DNA from: Nicotiana tabacum
Lineage: Eukaryota > Streptophyta > Magnoliopsida > Solanales > Solanaceae
Length of the DNA: 64,000 nt
Direction of reading: 5' to 3'
Assembly (NCBI RefSeq): GCF_000715075.1
Contig: NC_134087.1
Coordinates: forward strand, 157,281,436 to 157,345,435
The translations under genes were made by a program, and so were the position numbers. Under the pieces are notes generated by a model. That model was not told the origin of the DNA, did no database searches, and saw only the letters and a list, made by a program, of their open reading frames with translations. Numbering within the stretch: position 1 is the stretch's first letter; each line of letters starts with the position of its first letter. Of this stretch, positions 22,800 to 34,196 are shown in pieces.

Positions 22800-23065
22800 C
22801 TAAATCCCATTATCCAAGAGGGTCCTGAGATCTTTAAATTAAATCTCATTATTTAGGAGGGTCCTGAAAATTTTAAATTAAATCCCATTATCCAGGAGGG
22901 TCTTGAAAATCTTAAATAAAATCCCATTATCCAGGAGGGTCCTGAGAATTTTAAATTAAATTCCATTATCCAGGTGGGTCCTGAGAATTTTAAATTAAAT
23001 CCCATTATCCAGGAGGGTCCTGAGAATTTTAAATTAGAACCTCATTATCCATGAGGGTCCTGAGA
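22800..23065 (-). repeat. 39-40-bp tandem repeat, about seven units
   Basis: CATTATCC followed by AGGAGGGTCCTGA recurs at 22925, 22964, 23003 and 23043, with earlier units back to 22800. It shares its core with the 120-140-bp repeat of element A (4365-4965), so period and copy number have changed between the two elements. Confidence 0.8.
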
Positions 23066-24370
23066 ATTGAAAATGAACTTACCTGAGCCATGCTCTCTTC
23101 CTGGAAGATCCCCGGAGAAAGAGCAAAATTCCTTGACCCTGAACCATACTTCTCCTTATGGAGGATCCCTGTAGATCGAATTTTCTTCCTAAAAGGTTCG
23201 AGCTGCCAAACTTTGATTTGGACACAATTTTCATCTCTGTTTCAAACAAAGAAAACTTGTGAGTTCAAACATGGCAATTGGTTTGTGGCCTTGACTTTAA
23301 GGGCGGTTGATCCTTCACTTCCCATAATAACTTTACTTTCAACTCGAGAGACTTTGCTTGTTTATTGACTAACCACCTTCTTTGTCACCCTTATCACAGA
23401 AAATACCTCTAATCCTTTCAAACCCAACACCCTCTATATGTTGCATTGTTCATGAATTGACATATACCGAACCTTTGTATTTCACATAAATCCCAAAGCA
23501 TGTTAATTGTTACCAACTCAGTGCGCTTGCTGTTCTTTCCTGGCGCATGCCACTTTGATGTGCTAGCCAGATTCCGTTTTGTGCAATTGGAAAGCTGATG
23601 GCAAATTTTGAAGTCATTTCTCACTTGTTTTGACCAAACAGACTCAGGAAGAGGAAGTAAACAAGACAAAAGGAACGGAGTAAAGGACAATGGAAAGAGA
23701 TGATTCCTAACAAGAAAACTACAAAGTAGAAACTTATCGGATGTGGATACCAACTCTAATGACCATGAAATACACCTTTGGATTAAGTGGCCTAATCTGT
23801 CAAGCAAGTCTAATGTTCAACTCTTGTTGTACCTCTGAGTCGTGAAACTGGGCTTCCATGCTCCGGTTATCCTCTCTGATTCACGGTCCTTATTCGACTT
23901 GTAGTGCCCGAAGGATTTTCACCATCAAGCCTCTCTCATTTTCTTTCTCTCAACTCCTCGTCGTCTTATGGTGCCTATGAAGGTTTTCATCGATAAGACT
24001 CTCTCATTTTTTCTTTTCTTCTTCTTTCCTATGATTTTGCAGACGACAAGGCATTGACTATAGTAAAAACATCATATGCTCCTGGCATGTCTAGATCGGC
24101 ACTCTCAAAGATTATCTGGGATGTCTTTTTTGGACTATAATGTGGCTTTTGGACAGGGTTAGAAAGAAGGCATATCATAAAGGCTCAAAATAACTAAGAC
24201 AACGGGGTTAATTTATTTACAACTTTTTGAATCCATTCTATAAACTTTGCCCCAATTTCTAAAATAATGGAATTTGATTCTTTTTTTTTCTTTTTCTTTT
24301 GAGATGGAATTTCTAAGAAAGACTGCCTCACTCTCGACTTTGTAGGATTATGAAATATTTTATTTGGTGT
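23066..24370 (-). other. Element B 3' UTR with shared open frame and 70-bp repeat remnant
   Basis: Contains the open frame 23807-23418 (- strand, 129 codons), homologous to 3461-3952 of element A, ending earlier than A at a TGA-type stop. It also contains about two units of the 70-bp repeat in reverse (23905-24015). No known domain. Confidence 0.5.
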
Positions 24371-24431
24371 GACCGAACCGTAAGACTGCCTACGTATCTT
24401 GTGGTGACAAGAATCAGGTCGAACGTAGTTC
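24371..24431 (-). other. Dispersed UTR motif copy 4
   Basis: GACTGCCTACGTATC and GAATCAGGTCGAACGTAG flank arms TCTTGT (24397-24402) and ACAAGA (24407-24412). It is orthologous to 2813-2871, whose arms are TCCTT/AAGGA: both sides of the stem changed together. Confidence 0.7.
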
Positions 24432-25427
24432 AAAGGGATGCTTTCTTTTCGTTGCTATTCTTCTTTTTTCTTTTCTTTTTTCTTCTTTTTCTTTTTTTTC
24501 TTTTTCTTTTTCCTTTTTTTCTATTTTCTCTTTTGATTTTTTTTCCTTTTTGACTTTTCTTTTAGAATGAACTTTCTAAAACAAACCTATGAGGACATGA
24601 ATTTTTTTCTTTTCTTTTTATGACTCTGACTTGATTCCAAAAGAGGGGAGGTCAAGAAAATTAGCACAGGATCAAAAGGTTTACCGAATGGTATAAAATG
24701 TTTGAGTAGCTGAAAGAGGGCCTCCCAATCTCTGAAAATGGCAAGTACAACACATGCAACTTGAGAATGAAAAAGGAAGATCATGCATAATATTTCTTTT
24801 GCAACTTCGGCGTTGATACCACTGATATGCCTTCCACTTTTTTAGTTCCTTGTCAAGTACAGAACCCTCGTTGGATGATTCCCTCTTCAATATGGATATC
24901 CTCTGTCAATTCGGAGAAAACTTTCTTAACTTTATCTTGTAACTTAAGATGCACCTGAACTCAACGTTGCTTGCTTCAAATTGTCCGGAATGCACTCTCC
25001 TCTAACGAATTCTTGTCATCCTATTAACTTCCCAAATTATCTGCCCCAGTTTCACATAGTTTGGGCTTTAAATGATCTCAAAATGTCCAAATCTGTACTT
25101 ATTTCCCTCAAATGTCCCTATCATCTTCAAAATTGTTTCATTGCTTCATGATTAAACTAAATTTTAAGACCAGGCCTAGAATTATGCGTGTATGTCATAT
25201 CATTAGAGCCAGCATAAAAAGAATTATAAAAGGAGAAGAGAACTAAACAAAAAATAACTAGGAATAACAGAAGATAGAAAATTGCATTAGATAGACGGTA
25301 AAAGGGTTTGAACAACAAAACAAACAACATAAACTGGGGTTACAACCCTGGAACAAACCTAGACAACACTAAATGAGTTACGACGCCTAAACAAACTAGT
25401 CAAAATAAAAGGATAGAAGGCTTTGAG
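24432..25427 (-). other. Post-gag 3' UTR of element B, with pyrimidine tract
   Basis: Non-coding; matches 1740-2800 of element A in reverse. 24458-24522 is unbroken pyrimidine on the + strand, equivalent to the purine tract at 2657-2729. Confidence 0.6.
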
Positions 25428-27547
25428 TCATAAGACAATATCCGGATAACAACCCTGAAATAACCCGGACAACAGAAATGACAACAAAATAAACCACCAA
25501 GACTCCTTGGCTAGCCAAGAAAGGAGCGTCTTTCCAATTACCAAGATTGACATCTTAGCCACTGATTCCACATCAATATTTCCAATACCATTACCAATTT
25601 CAATCACAATGACCTCAGAAAATAGTTTTTGGGTCCCTTTTGCCAACTCGTTCTTAAGATCAACTTTTGGAACTGAGACTGATAGCGCTGAAAACTTTGC
25701 GACAAGTGGCCCTCCAAGAAGCTCAGAAGAGTTCTCATATTCATTTTCAAAACAAATCATGCCCATCATATGCGTCTCATTATGAACAGGCAATGAATTT
25801 TGGATAGTATCCGCTGCATCTGGATTTTGCACGGTAATGTCACCTGCATCAATAAGCTTTTGGACTGCTCTTTTCGGATGCCAACACTTTTCTATACTAT
25901 GCCCCGGGGCATTAGAGCAATATGCGCACCTCTGAGAATAATCAAAATTCTTTGGAAAGGGGTTCGGCATTTTTATTCGAATCGACTTCAACATGCCCAA
26001 TTGCCTTAGTCTTTGGAACAAACTAGCATATAATTCTCCAGTAGGAGTGAAAGACTTTTATCTTTGTTGCTGCCTTTTCATTTTGTACTCCGGCTTCGAT
26101 TGGAACCTTTTGCGGGCAGGTGGTTGATATGCTTGTAGAGGTGGGTAAGACATTTGTGGAAACGGTGCAAGCCATTGTGGGTCTTGTGGATGTAGAGTAT
26201 ATGGCGGTGCATTGTGGATGGAGTATTGGAAAAGTGAGGTATGACTTTGGGAATTTCGTGGAGAGAAGTAGCATTGGGGAGGATTATCTGGAGTATAAGG
26301 ATATTCACGATATTAAGGCTGAAAGCGTTGAGCAGAAATGCCCACTGGATCTTGCCGTCGGCGGGGTTCAACGACATCTTTTCTATTTCTCTTTCTTCCC
26401 CCCAAATTTCCCCCCCAAATATACTGAGATGTTCTGAATGTCTTTTGTAGTATCTTTCAATGCAAAATAACTCATGATATTACCTAATTTGATTCCTTCT
26501 TCTACCATATCCCCCATCTTTACCACATCATTGAAAGATTTACCCAAAGCCGGTATCAAATGACTGAAGTAGGTGGCCCCCTAGGCTTGTAGGAAAAGCT
26601 CAACCATTTCTTATTCACCAATCGGGGAACTGACTCGAGCAGCTTGTTCCCTCTATATGAGTCCAAACTCTCTAAGACTTTCCTCGAGTTTCTTTTCCAA
26701 CTTAGATATGGAGGAGCAGTTTGGGATAAGGTCTAGATTGTACTGAAAGTGTCAAACAAAATCTTGAGCCATGTCATACCATGCATTCCACTTAATGTCA
26801 TCTTGACGAGTATATCATTCCAAGGCTGCCCCATTCAAACTCTCACTGAAATATGCGATCAACCATTCATCTTTTCCGCCAACACTTTTAATTTCACTAC
26901 AATAAACCCTCATATGGGCTACTAGGTCTCCACGCCCATCATACAAGTTTAACTTTGGCATTTTAAACCCCGTGGGCAGATGAACATCCGGGAACATACA
27001 CAAGTCATTGTAAGACATGTTAATCTGATTTTCCATCCCTTGCATGTTCTTTAAGAACTATTCTATACCTTTCAACTTTCTAGATATCTCATCCCGCCCT
27101 TCTTTTCCTGCAGACTTCAATATAAGGCTCATTCTGAGGGTTACGATTATACGAGTCCGGGTCCTTGTGGGAAACTTCTAAGGGGTAATATCGGGCGTCA
27201 TGAGTTTTGAGTGGGTGTTCATTGTTGGATCTATGAAGGAAAGCTTGTTGAGAAGTCGTGATCATGGAGATAGTAGATATGACAGGAGGGAAATTTTTGG
27301 GAAAGGCAGTTGGAGGACGAGTGAGGGAGCTACTAGGGTGGTTGGGAAAGTTGTGATAAGCGGGAGAATCTGGAGAGTATGGGGGATCATCTGGCACTAT
27401 GACCGGAGTTTGGGTAAGGGTAGCATCTAAGAAGCTAGGTGGTGGCAGGGGTGCTGCTTTCCCAGTCATCCAAACCTGATACATGTCCGTTATGTGTTGT
27501 CTTAACATCCTTACCTCTTCAACCAACCCATTGTCATGTTCAACCAA
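25428..27547 (-). pseudogene. gag: gag pseudogene of element B
   Basis: Read on the - strand: N-terminal proline-rich region 27547-27089 (NGLVEEVRML, DDPPYSPDSP), gag core from 27045 (LPTGFKMPKLNLYDG, YFSESLNGAALE) continuing with several stops to about 26500, a shifted histidine-rich linker at 26377-26023, and the C-terminal part 26021-25428. That last part has a zinc-knuckle-like CAYCSNAPGHSIEKCW (CX2CX5HX4C) and then runs into the same post-gag sequence as element A. At least six stops or frame changes; non-functional. No protease or RT follows. Confidence 0.85.
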
Positions 27548-28011
27548 TTTTTTTGGGCACCAGTATCAACCAACTCAATTTTGTTGTCATCTGTCATTGC
27601 CTTTCAACTTTATGTTGTAGAGAAGAGTTACCACTTTAAGAACCACAAACCAACTACCCTTCTTCTTTATGAAGATAACAAAGAGGAACAAAATGAAGTC
27701 ATCACGTTAGCGTTAGAGCATTTAACATAAGATAATCTCACATTATGTGCAATGCACCTAGTCACAGTTATCGGTTTTAAAATGACTTCGAGGGTATGAA
27801 GGTCATATGGCATCATCCCAATTTGTTCATTTCAATCTTCTCTTTCTTTTCTTTTCTAATACTTCTTGACTTGCTCATTCTTCTTCCTCTTTTTTTTCTA
27901 ATTATCACTCTTTTCTCTCCTCTCATTTCTCACATCCCATAATTTCATTTCTCTTTTTTTTTTGTTTCCCTTTTTTCCTTTTTCTTTTAACTTAAAAAAA
28001 AAGATTCGATC

Positions 28012-28072
28012 GAACCCTATGTGGGTTGCCTACGTATCATGACGCCGTATGAATCAGATCTTTGTGTAGTTC
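28012..28072 (-). other. Dispersed UTR motif copy 5
   Basis: GAACCCTATGTGGGTTGCC, then TACGTATC, then GAATCAG and GTAGTTC. The centre pairs as TCAT (28037-28040) with ATGA (28049-28052), plus AC with GT and a one-base bulge. Confidence 0.65.
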
Positions 28073-29321
28073 GAAAAAATCGAAAATAGACTAAACAAAC
28101 TAACATTCTCTTTTTTTTACCTTAATGACTACTCTGACGAGAAAAGGGAAATAAAAGAAGCAAATCCTTTTTTTTTTTAATTTTCTAGACTTCATGTTCA
28201 ATAACCTATTCTAAATTCAAGCTTAACGAGCATATATTTTTCTTTTTTTAAACAGATACTCTATGAGAAATTATAAAGGGAAAAAAACCCTAGAAGAGAA
28301 AAATATTTTCTGATTCTTTTTTTTAGGAAGGAAATCTAAATAATAAACCAAAGAAAAATATCTTGAGTTTTCATTTGATATCCTGAAGAAAGATTTCAAA
28401 ACGAGAAATGAAAAAGATAACAAAAAAATATTTTAGGATTTCAGTTTTTGATTTCCTAAGGGAGAAACTCTAAAGATAAACAAAAGATAAAGTATATTTT
28501 TTTCTCCTATATGTAATATCCTAAAGTTCTAGTGAAAATAAAACGAATATTGTTTCTATTTTTTTTATTAATTTCCCCAAGAAGAACCTCAAAAAGGAAA
28601 TCTTTTTAAATTTTTGGAATTAATATCTTAAAGAAAATTTCTAAATAGGTATTAAAAGAAAATATTTTTATTATGTTTGAATTTTTAGTCTTAATATACT
28701 AAAGGAAATATAAAAGCAATTTTTTTTATTTTGAGTTCTAGATATTAATTTCCTAAAGAAAAACCACCTCAATTTTTTTTAATTTCTAGAATTAGTATTC
28801 TAAAGAAAACTTCTAACGAAAATATAAAAACGCAAAATCTCTTCTTTGTTGGATCTCTTTTCTTGGATTTTTGATTTATAACATATTTTTTCAAATACAA
28901 AATAGGAAGTACAATAACAAAAGACTCGACAAACTTAACTAGATTATGACAGACTTTAACATCACCTAAAAAACTCGACATTACTATACAAAACTAGAAG
29001 GTAAAAACGACATAAAAAGAAAAACAGACTCAAAATATAAAAAAAATCTCCTTAAGCAACTCCTGAATGAGTGATCCTGACTGGATGGTCCTGGGGCGTC
29101 TGTCATGCTCAAACTCCGGTAAGTAGATCCACACAAATTAAGACCAAATAAAGTTAAAGACCTAGAACACTATGTGAGACAATAACACTTCATGTTGGAT
29201 AAATGCAAGACATGATTGAGGTTATTTTGGTAAAACGACTTAAGTGGCCAAAAGTGGCTAGACATGCAAGATTTGGCTAAGACCCCACGAAGCCAAGAAC
29301 CTAAGACTCACTAGGAAGACT

Positions 29322-29384
29322 GAACCCTATGTGGGCTGCCTACGTATCACGCCCGGAAAAACTAGAATCAGGTATGTGTAGTTC
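29322..29384 (-). other. Dispersed UTR motif copy 6
   Basis: Same flanks as copy 5 (GAACCCTATGTGGGCTGCC, TACGTATC, GAATCAGG, GTAGTTC), but the centre shows no clear stem; it is the exception to the hairpin pattern. Confidence 0.6.
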
Positions 29385-30242
29385 TGGAAGATTGGATACG
29401 GGGCATAATTAAAAATTAACAAATAATTTAGAGAAAATATATTTTTTGTCTTTTTTTGAAAAATGATGAAACATGTAAACTCTTTTTGAATTTTCTTTTT
29501 CCTTTTTTTGATTCTTTTTTTTGGAAAATGATGGGAAAGTGCAAAATCTTTTTGGATTTTTCATGTTTTTTTTCTTTTTCTTAAAAAAATGTGAAAGAAA
29601 AACATAATTGGGCCCTATTTGCTTTATTTTTTTACACTTCACCCTCTTTTTTCTCATTTACCTTAAAACCTCATTGTTCCGCCAAATGACCCCTTTTACC
29701 CTTGAAGATTGCAACATGTAACACATTAGGATGCATTAGGATGGTCTTTTATTTTTTGGGTACACTTATACTAGATGGACCCAACCCCTGTGTTGAGTCC
29801 CCTAAGTCAAATGCACGTGATGCAAATAAACATTCCTACTAGGGATCTGGCATGGGACTATGTTATTCTAGGTTTACAATCTGGGTGTATTGTTTTAGAC
29901 CTGGTTTACCCGAGCGGATAGCTCGAGCCGAGGGGGGCAGCGTACTAGGAATATAGAAGCTTTACCGGCTTTGCAACTTGTCCAAACCTCGTTCTAAAAT
30001 TGGGATATGACTCTAACAGAAGAAGTCACACGAAGTGCACACTTCCCAGATGATTTAGAAGACTCCGAGAGAAGAGGGTTTCGTAACAATTTATATACAA
30101 TCCAAGCAATATCAAAGTGGTAAAAAGCAACATTTAGCATATTAAGCTCAAATACGTAAAAATTAGATAATAAATAAAAGCCACTATAACAGTTATTCTA
30201 TGCTCGAATTTTGAACCCTGAACCAGAAGTTCTGGGTTCTTT

Positions 30243-30260
30243 TCCCCAGCAGAGTCGCCA
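30243..30260 (-). promoter_or_regulatory. Primer-binding site of element B (tRNA-Arg type)
   Basis: Element sense TGGCGACTCTGCTGGGGA begins 4 nt after the 5' LTR end. It resembles the complement of the 3' end of a plant tRNA-Arg (…CAGCGGAGTCGCCA), as known for Ogre elements. Similarity appears to extend into GAACCCAGAA (30229-30238), which would pair with the T-arm. Confidence 0.75.
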
Positions 30261-30264
30261 GAGT

Positions 30265-32381
30265 TGTCACACCTCTTTTTTCTACCCCGAAAGGGGTATA
30301 AGGGAGTTTTTCCAATTAAATGATAATAATTGAAACGGGATAATTTATTTAAGTTGAGAATCGCCACTTGGGATAATTTATGGTATCCGAAGTCACTGTT
30401 TAAAATCCCGAATCGAGGAAAGTTGACTCTTATTTATGATCAGCGAACACAGAAATCCGGGTAAGGAATTCTGTTAATCCGGGAGAAGGTGTTAGGTACT
30501 CCCAGGTTCCGTGATTTTAGCACGATCGCTTAACTATTAGTAATTGGCCTAATTATCTAATTAATTACACATTTTAAACCTACGTGCATTTTTCACTTTC
30601 TAACTGCTTTTAAAGTTTATAGAATTATTTTCTGGAACAAGTCACGATTATCACGTTGTACACATTGCAAACCATGTTACATGAAATGCATCCGCGATTT
30701 GCAAAATATTTATTTTATTATTATTATTCAAAGTTGCTACGATCGGGTCACATAAAATGCACACCTAAATTTGGGAATTATGTATCACGGCTGTGCCACG
30801 GGAACCGTACCCATAGTCGTGATGATTTATTTAATTATCGCACCTAAGGCAAGCAAACTTAATATCACATCTTCTTTCATGAAACAAGAAATCAAAATAA
30901 TTGAAACAAATAACAGAACATTAGCCAAGCAAATCTGAAACGAACATTTAAAAATCATCTCAAAATAAAATATTGGCATGAATTGCAAACAAGCACAATC
31001 AACTCCCAGAAGATAAACCAAAGAAACAAAAAAAATGGAAAGAAATTAACCTTAGGATTCTTCCTTTTACATTGAAAAATAGAGCTTCCAAGCAAGTGTG
31101 TCTCAACCGCTACTTCGAGCTCACGGATCTGAACTGGATGGATTTCAATAGATCTTCAAACAAAGACAACGAGTCGCGACCAGAAACACGAACGGCAACT
31201 CCAAAATTTGAACACCTCCTCAGTTTTACCCCATTTTGAACAAAATCCAGAATATGAAACTTGTTTTTTTTTATTAATTTTTCTAATTTTTGAAGTGAAA
31301 CTAAAACTTAGAAGAAACTGATTCGATTTTCAGCGCAACTTCATTTTTGTTCCAAATTCAACGTTGAGCAAAAGAAACTAAAAAATTACTATATTTTGTT
31401 TTGGTTTTTGACTATGCTGGTATGTGTGTGTGTGTGTGTTTGGGTTCCAGCAAACTGCTGCTGCTGGTTTTCGGTGGGTCTGATAGTGTGAGGGTAGGGG
31501 CTCAAGATTTTGGCGTCTGTTCGGCTATCTCCTCTGTGTGTCGTTCAGGTCTGTAGGGCTCGTTGCTTGGGGTCTTAGGTTATAGATGTAGAAAGCAGCA
31601 ATTGGTCGTTTGTGTGGTTGGCGTGAGGTTTAGGGGCGGTCGTTGGGTGGTTGGCGTAAGGTTTAGGGGCGGTCGTTGGGTGGTTGGCGTGAGGTCTGGA
31701 GCGGCAGAAGAAGAAGGGTCGCTGGTGTGAGGTCGTCGATTCTATTGTGTAAGGTGAAGGTGACGGCTCTGGAATAGAGTGAACAAGAAGGAGCGGTGAT
31801 GGGCTCGTCGGCACCTGCTCTATTCTGGTCTGAGTATTAGGGTTCTCTAGGTCTAGGTCTTTTGGAAGAAGAAGGGTCTTAGGGTTTTAGCTTTAAAAAA
31901 TTGGTTGTTCTCTTCTCTTTTTGTTAAAAAAAATTTGATCTCTATTATACAAAAGGGGTCAAATTAGGTCTTTTGGTTAGGTTAGTGGGTATTGGGCTAA
32001 GGGTAATTGGACTTGGATTTAGGAAATTTGGTTAGATCATATCTTTTGGGTGTGAATCTAGGCTAAGAAGACCTAATAATGCAATATATCTATAAAGTGT
32101 AAAAATCACTATTAATTAAACTAAACTAGTATAAAACTAAATACTAAAAGCGAAACTAATTTTTGTATATTTTTAATTTTATGAAAGGTAGATAAACCAA
32201 AAATAACTAAATAAAATATCAATTAGCTAAATAAGAGAAAATATTTTTGTAATTTTCATTTTTGTGATAAAATAAAGTAAAAGGGTCAAAACTAGTTAAA
32301 ATAACGATATTATACCTAAACTAAATATTTAAACGCTAAATGTATGAAATCTCGGGGAGGGTCAAAAATGACATGTCTACA
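30265..32381 (-). repeat. 5' LTR of element B (2117 bp)
   Basis: + orientation TGTCACACCTC…GACATGTCTACA. Aligns along its length with 15304-17394, with scattered differences and small indels. (TG)n at 31422-31440. A GGTTTAGGGGCGGTCGTTGG-type unit is tandemly duplicated here (about 31624-31690) but not in the 3' LTR. Confidence 0.9.
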
Positions 32382-32386
32382 AAGGT
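32382..32386. other. Target-site duplication of element B (right)
   Basis: AAGGT immediately after the LTR terminus; matches 15299-15303. Confidence 0.9.
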
Positions 32387-32780
32387 ACTTGGCATATTTT
32401 GGCACTTCTTGCAATACTTCCACGAAAGACAGATTTACATGCACCTAGTTCAAGATATCTAAAAAATTTCTATACTTGGAATCATCTTTTGGTTTGTGCA
32501 GCCTTTGTGGAAAAGGCGGTGGTGGCCTTACCTCCATCTCTTGTCTGGGCTTATCCTCTTTCTTTTCAGCTTCTTCCACCAGTTTAGGCACCAATCTTTC
32601 AAAATCTTCTTTAGGCACATACTTTTTAGGCGGCACCTCCTCCAATGCTCTCTGATTTCTTATATTAATTATATATGCTTGTTATATGGGATTCTTCCTA
32701 ATATCACTTGGCCCACCTCAGTCATCAATCTCTCAAGTTTCAAGTGCTCACAATCTCGTACCACTTGGCCCAAACAATGA
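32387..32780 (-). pseudogene. Athila-like element, 5' piece: gag-protease linker
   Basis: On the - strand a charged linker (EEAEKKEDK) leads to PPPPFPQRL and FLDILN, a motif that typically precedes protease in these elements, then a stop and VHVNLSFVEVLQ up to the element B insertion. The frame resumes at 15303. Sequence above 32660 is degenerate and ends at an LTR fragment near 32780. Confidence 0.65.
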
Positions 32781-34196
32781 TAACATGTGATGTAATAATG
32801 AATGATGAACATTGACTAGGATATAATATGCAAATGAAGAATCATAACTGACTATATAATTACAGCTGGAGCAAATAACTCAAAACAATAGAATTAACCT
32901 CATTAGGTCTCAACCGAATAAGCACATAACCTAAACATGATTTCTAGCATGAATCACATCTCAATTATTCTAACAAGTAGTAATTACACGGATAGAACAA
33001 GATATAACAGCAAAATAAGTCCGATCATAGTCTAATAGTCAATTTGAATCATAATTTCCGGTGCACGCCCACACGTTCGTCACCTAGAATGTGCGTCACC
33101 CCAATACATCTCTTATAACATAGTTCCCATGGTTATATACAAGTTTAGATATGTTACTTACCTCAATCAAACCAAATCCAATATTGGGAAAGCCAAAGAG
33201 TACTCTAGAAATGTTATCTCGCGTGTATCAACAACTGAACGACTCGAAACTAGCCAAAAGTAACGCAAAAACATCAAGTAATGCAAAAAGAAACAAACAC
33301 AATCGATAAAGGTTGAATCTTTAATCAAAAGTCCAAAGTCAACCAAAAAGTCAAACCTGGGCCCACACCTCAGAACCCGACAAAACTCACAAAACCCAAA
33401 AAACTATTTAATTATGAGTCCAACAATACTAATTACTCAAATCCAACTCCAAATCGAGGTTCAAAGCTCAAAATTTTAATTTAGGAAAGTTTAGACAAAA
33501 ATCCTCAATTTCTCTTTTAAAATCATTAATCAAATACCAAAAGCGAAGATGGTATTACGGAATAAAATCAATACCAAGAAGAAAACACTTACCCGCTCCC
33601 CCCCAATCCATGTGGTGAAAATGGCTTCCAAAATCACTGAATCCAAGCTCCATAGCTCAAGATGTGATAAAATGTCTGATACCTTCGAAATAGAGCACTT
33701 ATAATCATTGAACAACAACAACCATCGTGATCATGGGATTTCCTTCGCGGTAATGAAGAACAAATGCAATTGCCACAAAAAATGCTCTATTTATTCGCGA
33801 TACTGCCCACGCAAATGATATCATCAATGTCAACTCCCGGTCAAACTTATAAACATTTCAAACCTTTAATTTGCCAACTTTCACCAAATAGTGTTGAAAC
33901 CTTCTAAAAACATCCAAATGCAAATCTGGGCATACGCCCAAGTCCAAAATCACCATTTGGACATAACGGAACCATCTAATCATTGATCCGAGATCAAATA
34001 CTTAAAATTAAAACTTGGTCAACTCTTCCAACTTAAAGCTTCCTAGTTGAGAATCATTCTTTCGAATCAATCTCGAGTCACCTGAAAACCAAAACTGATG
34101 ATTCATACAAGTTATAATATATCATATGAAGCTACTCAAGACTTCAAACAGTTAAACGGAATTCAAATGCTCAAAACAACCGATTGGGTCGTTATA
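32781..34196 (-). repeat. Gypsy LTR fragment (reverse), TGTAACGACC family
   Basis: In - sense it starts TATAACGACCCAATCGG (first TG decayed) and runs through GAAGTCTTGAGTAGC to about 32781, without the expected GGTCGTGACA end, so it is 3' truncated. The same family is seen intact at 35493-38307. Ty3/gypsy, perhaps a Tekay/Del-type chromovirus; that lineage call is tentative. No gene inside. Confidence 0.6.

Larger units (their letters stand above)
27548..30242 (-). other. 5' UTR of element B
   Basis: About 2.7 kb without a coding frame, rich in T or A runs. It holds two motif copies (28012-28072 and 29322-29384), each next to long pyrimidine tracts (about 27840-28000 and 29440-29640 on the + strand). 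A series of AAAGAAAA/TTTCCTAAAG phrases recurs irregularly between 28290 and 28830. Confidence 0.6.
15304..32381 (-). mobile_element. Element B: complete 17.1-kb non-autonomous Ogre/Tat-type retrotransposon
   Basis: Both LTRs, PBS, PPT and a perfect 5-bp target duplication are visible. In element sense: 5' LTR (32381-30265), PBS (30260-30243), 2.7-kb 5' UTR with two hairpin motifs, gag remnant (27547-25428), about 8 kb of 3' UTR with motif copies and tandem repeats including a 4.5-kb 47-bp array, PPT (17413-17395) and 3' LTR (17394-15304). No pol domain is detectable anywhere. The LTRs differ at roughly one base in ten to fifteen by eye, so the insertion is not recent. It interrupts an Athila-like protease frame. 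Confidence 0.92.

Noticed and set aside
31575..31814. Proline/histidine-rich frame in the element B 5' LTR
   Set aside because: Lies wholly in an LTR and arises from a short tandem duplication there; absent from the other LTR.
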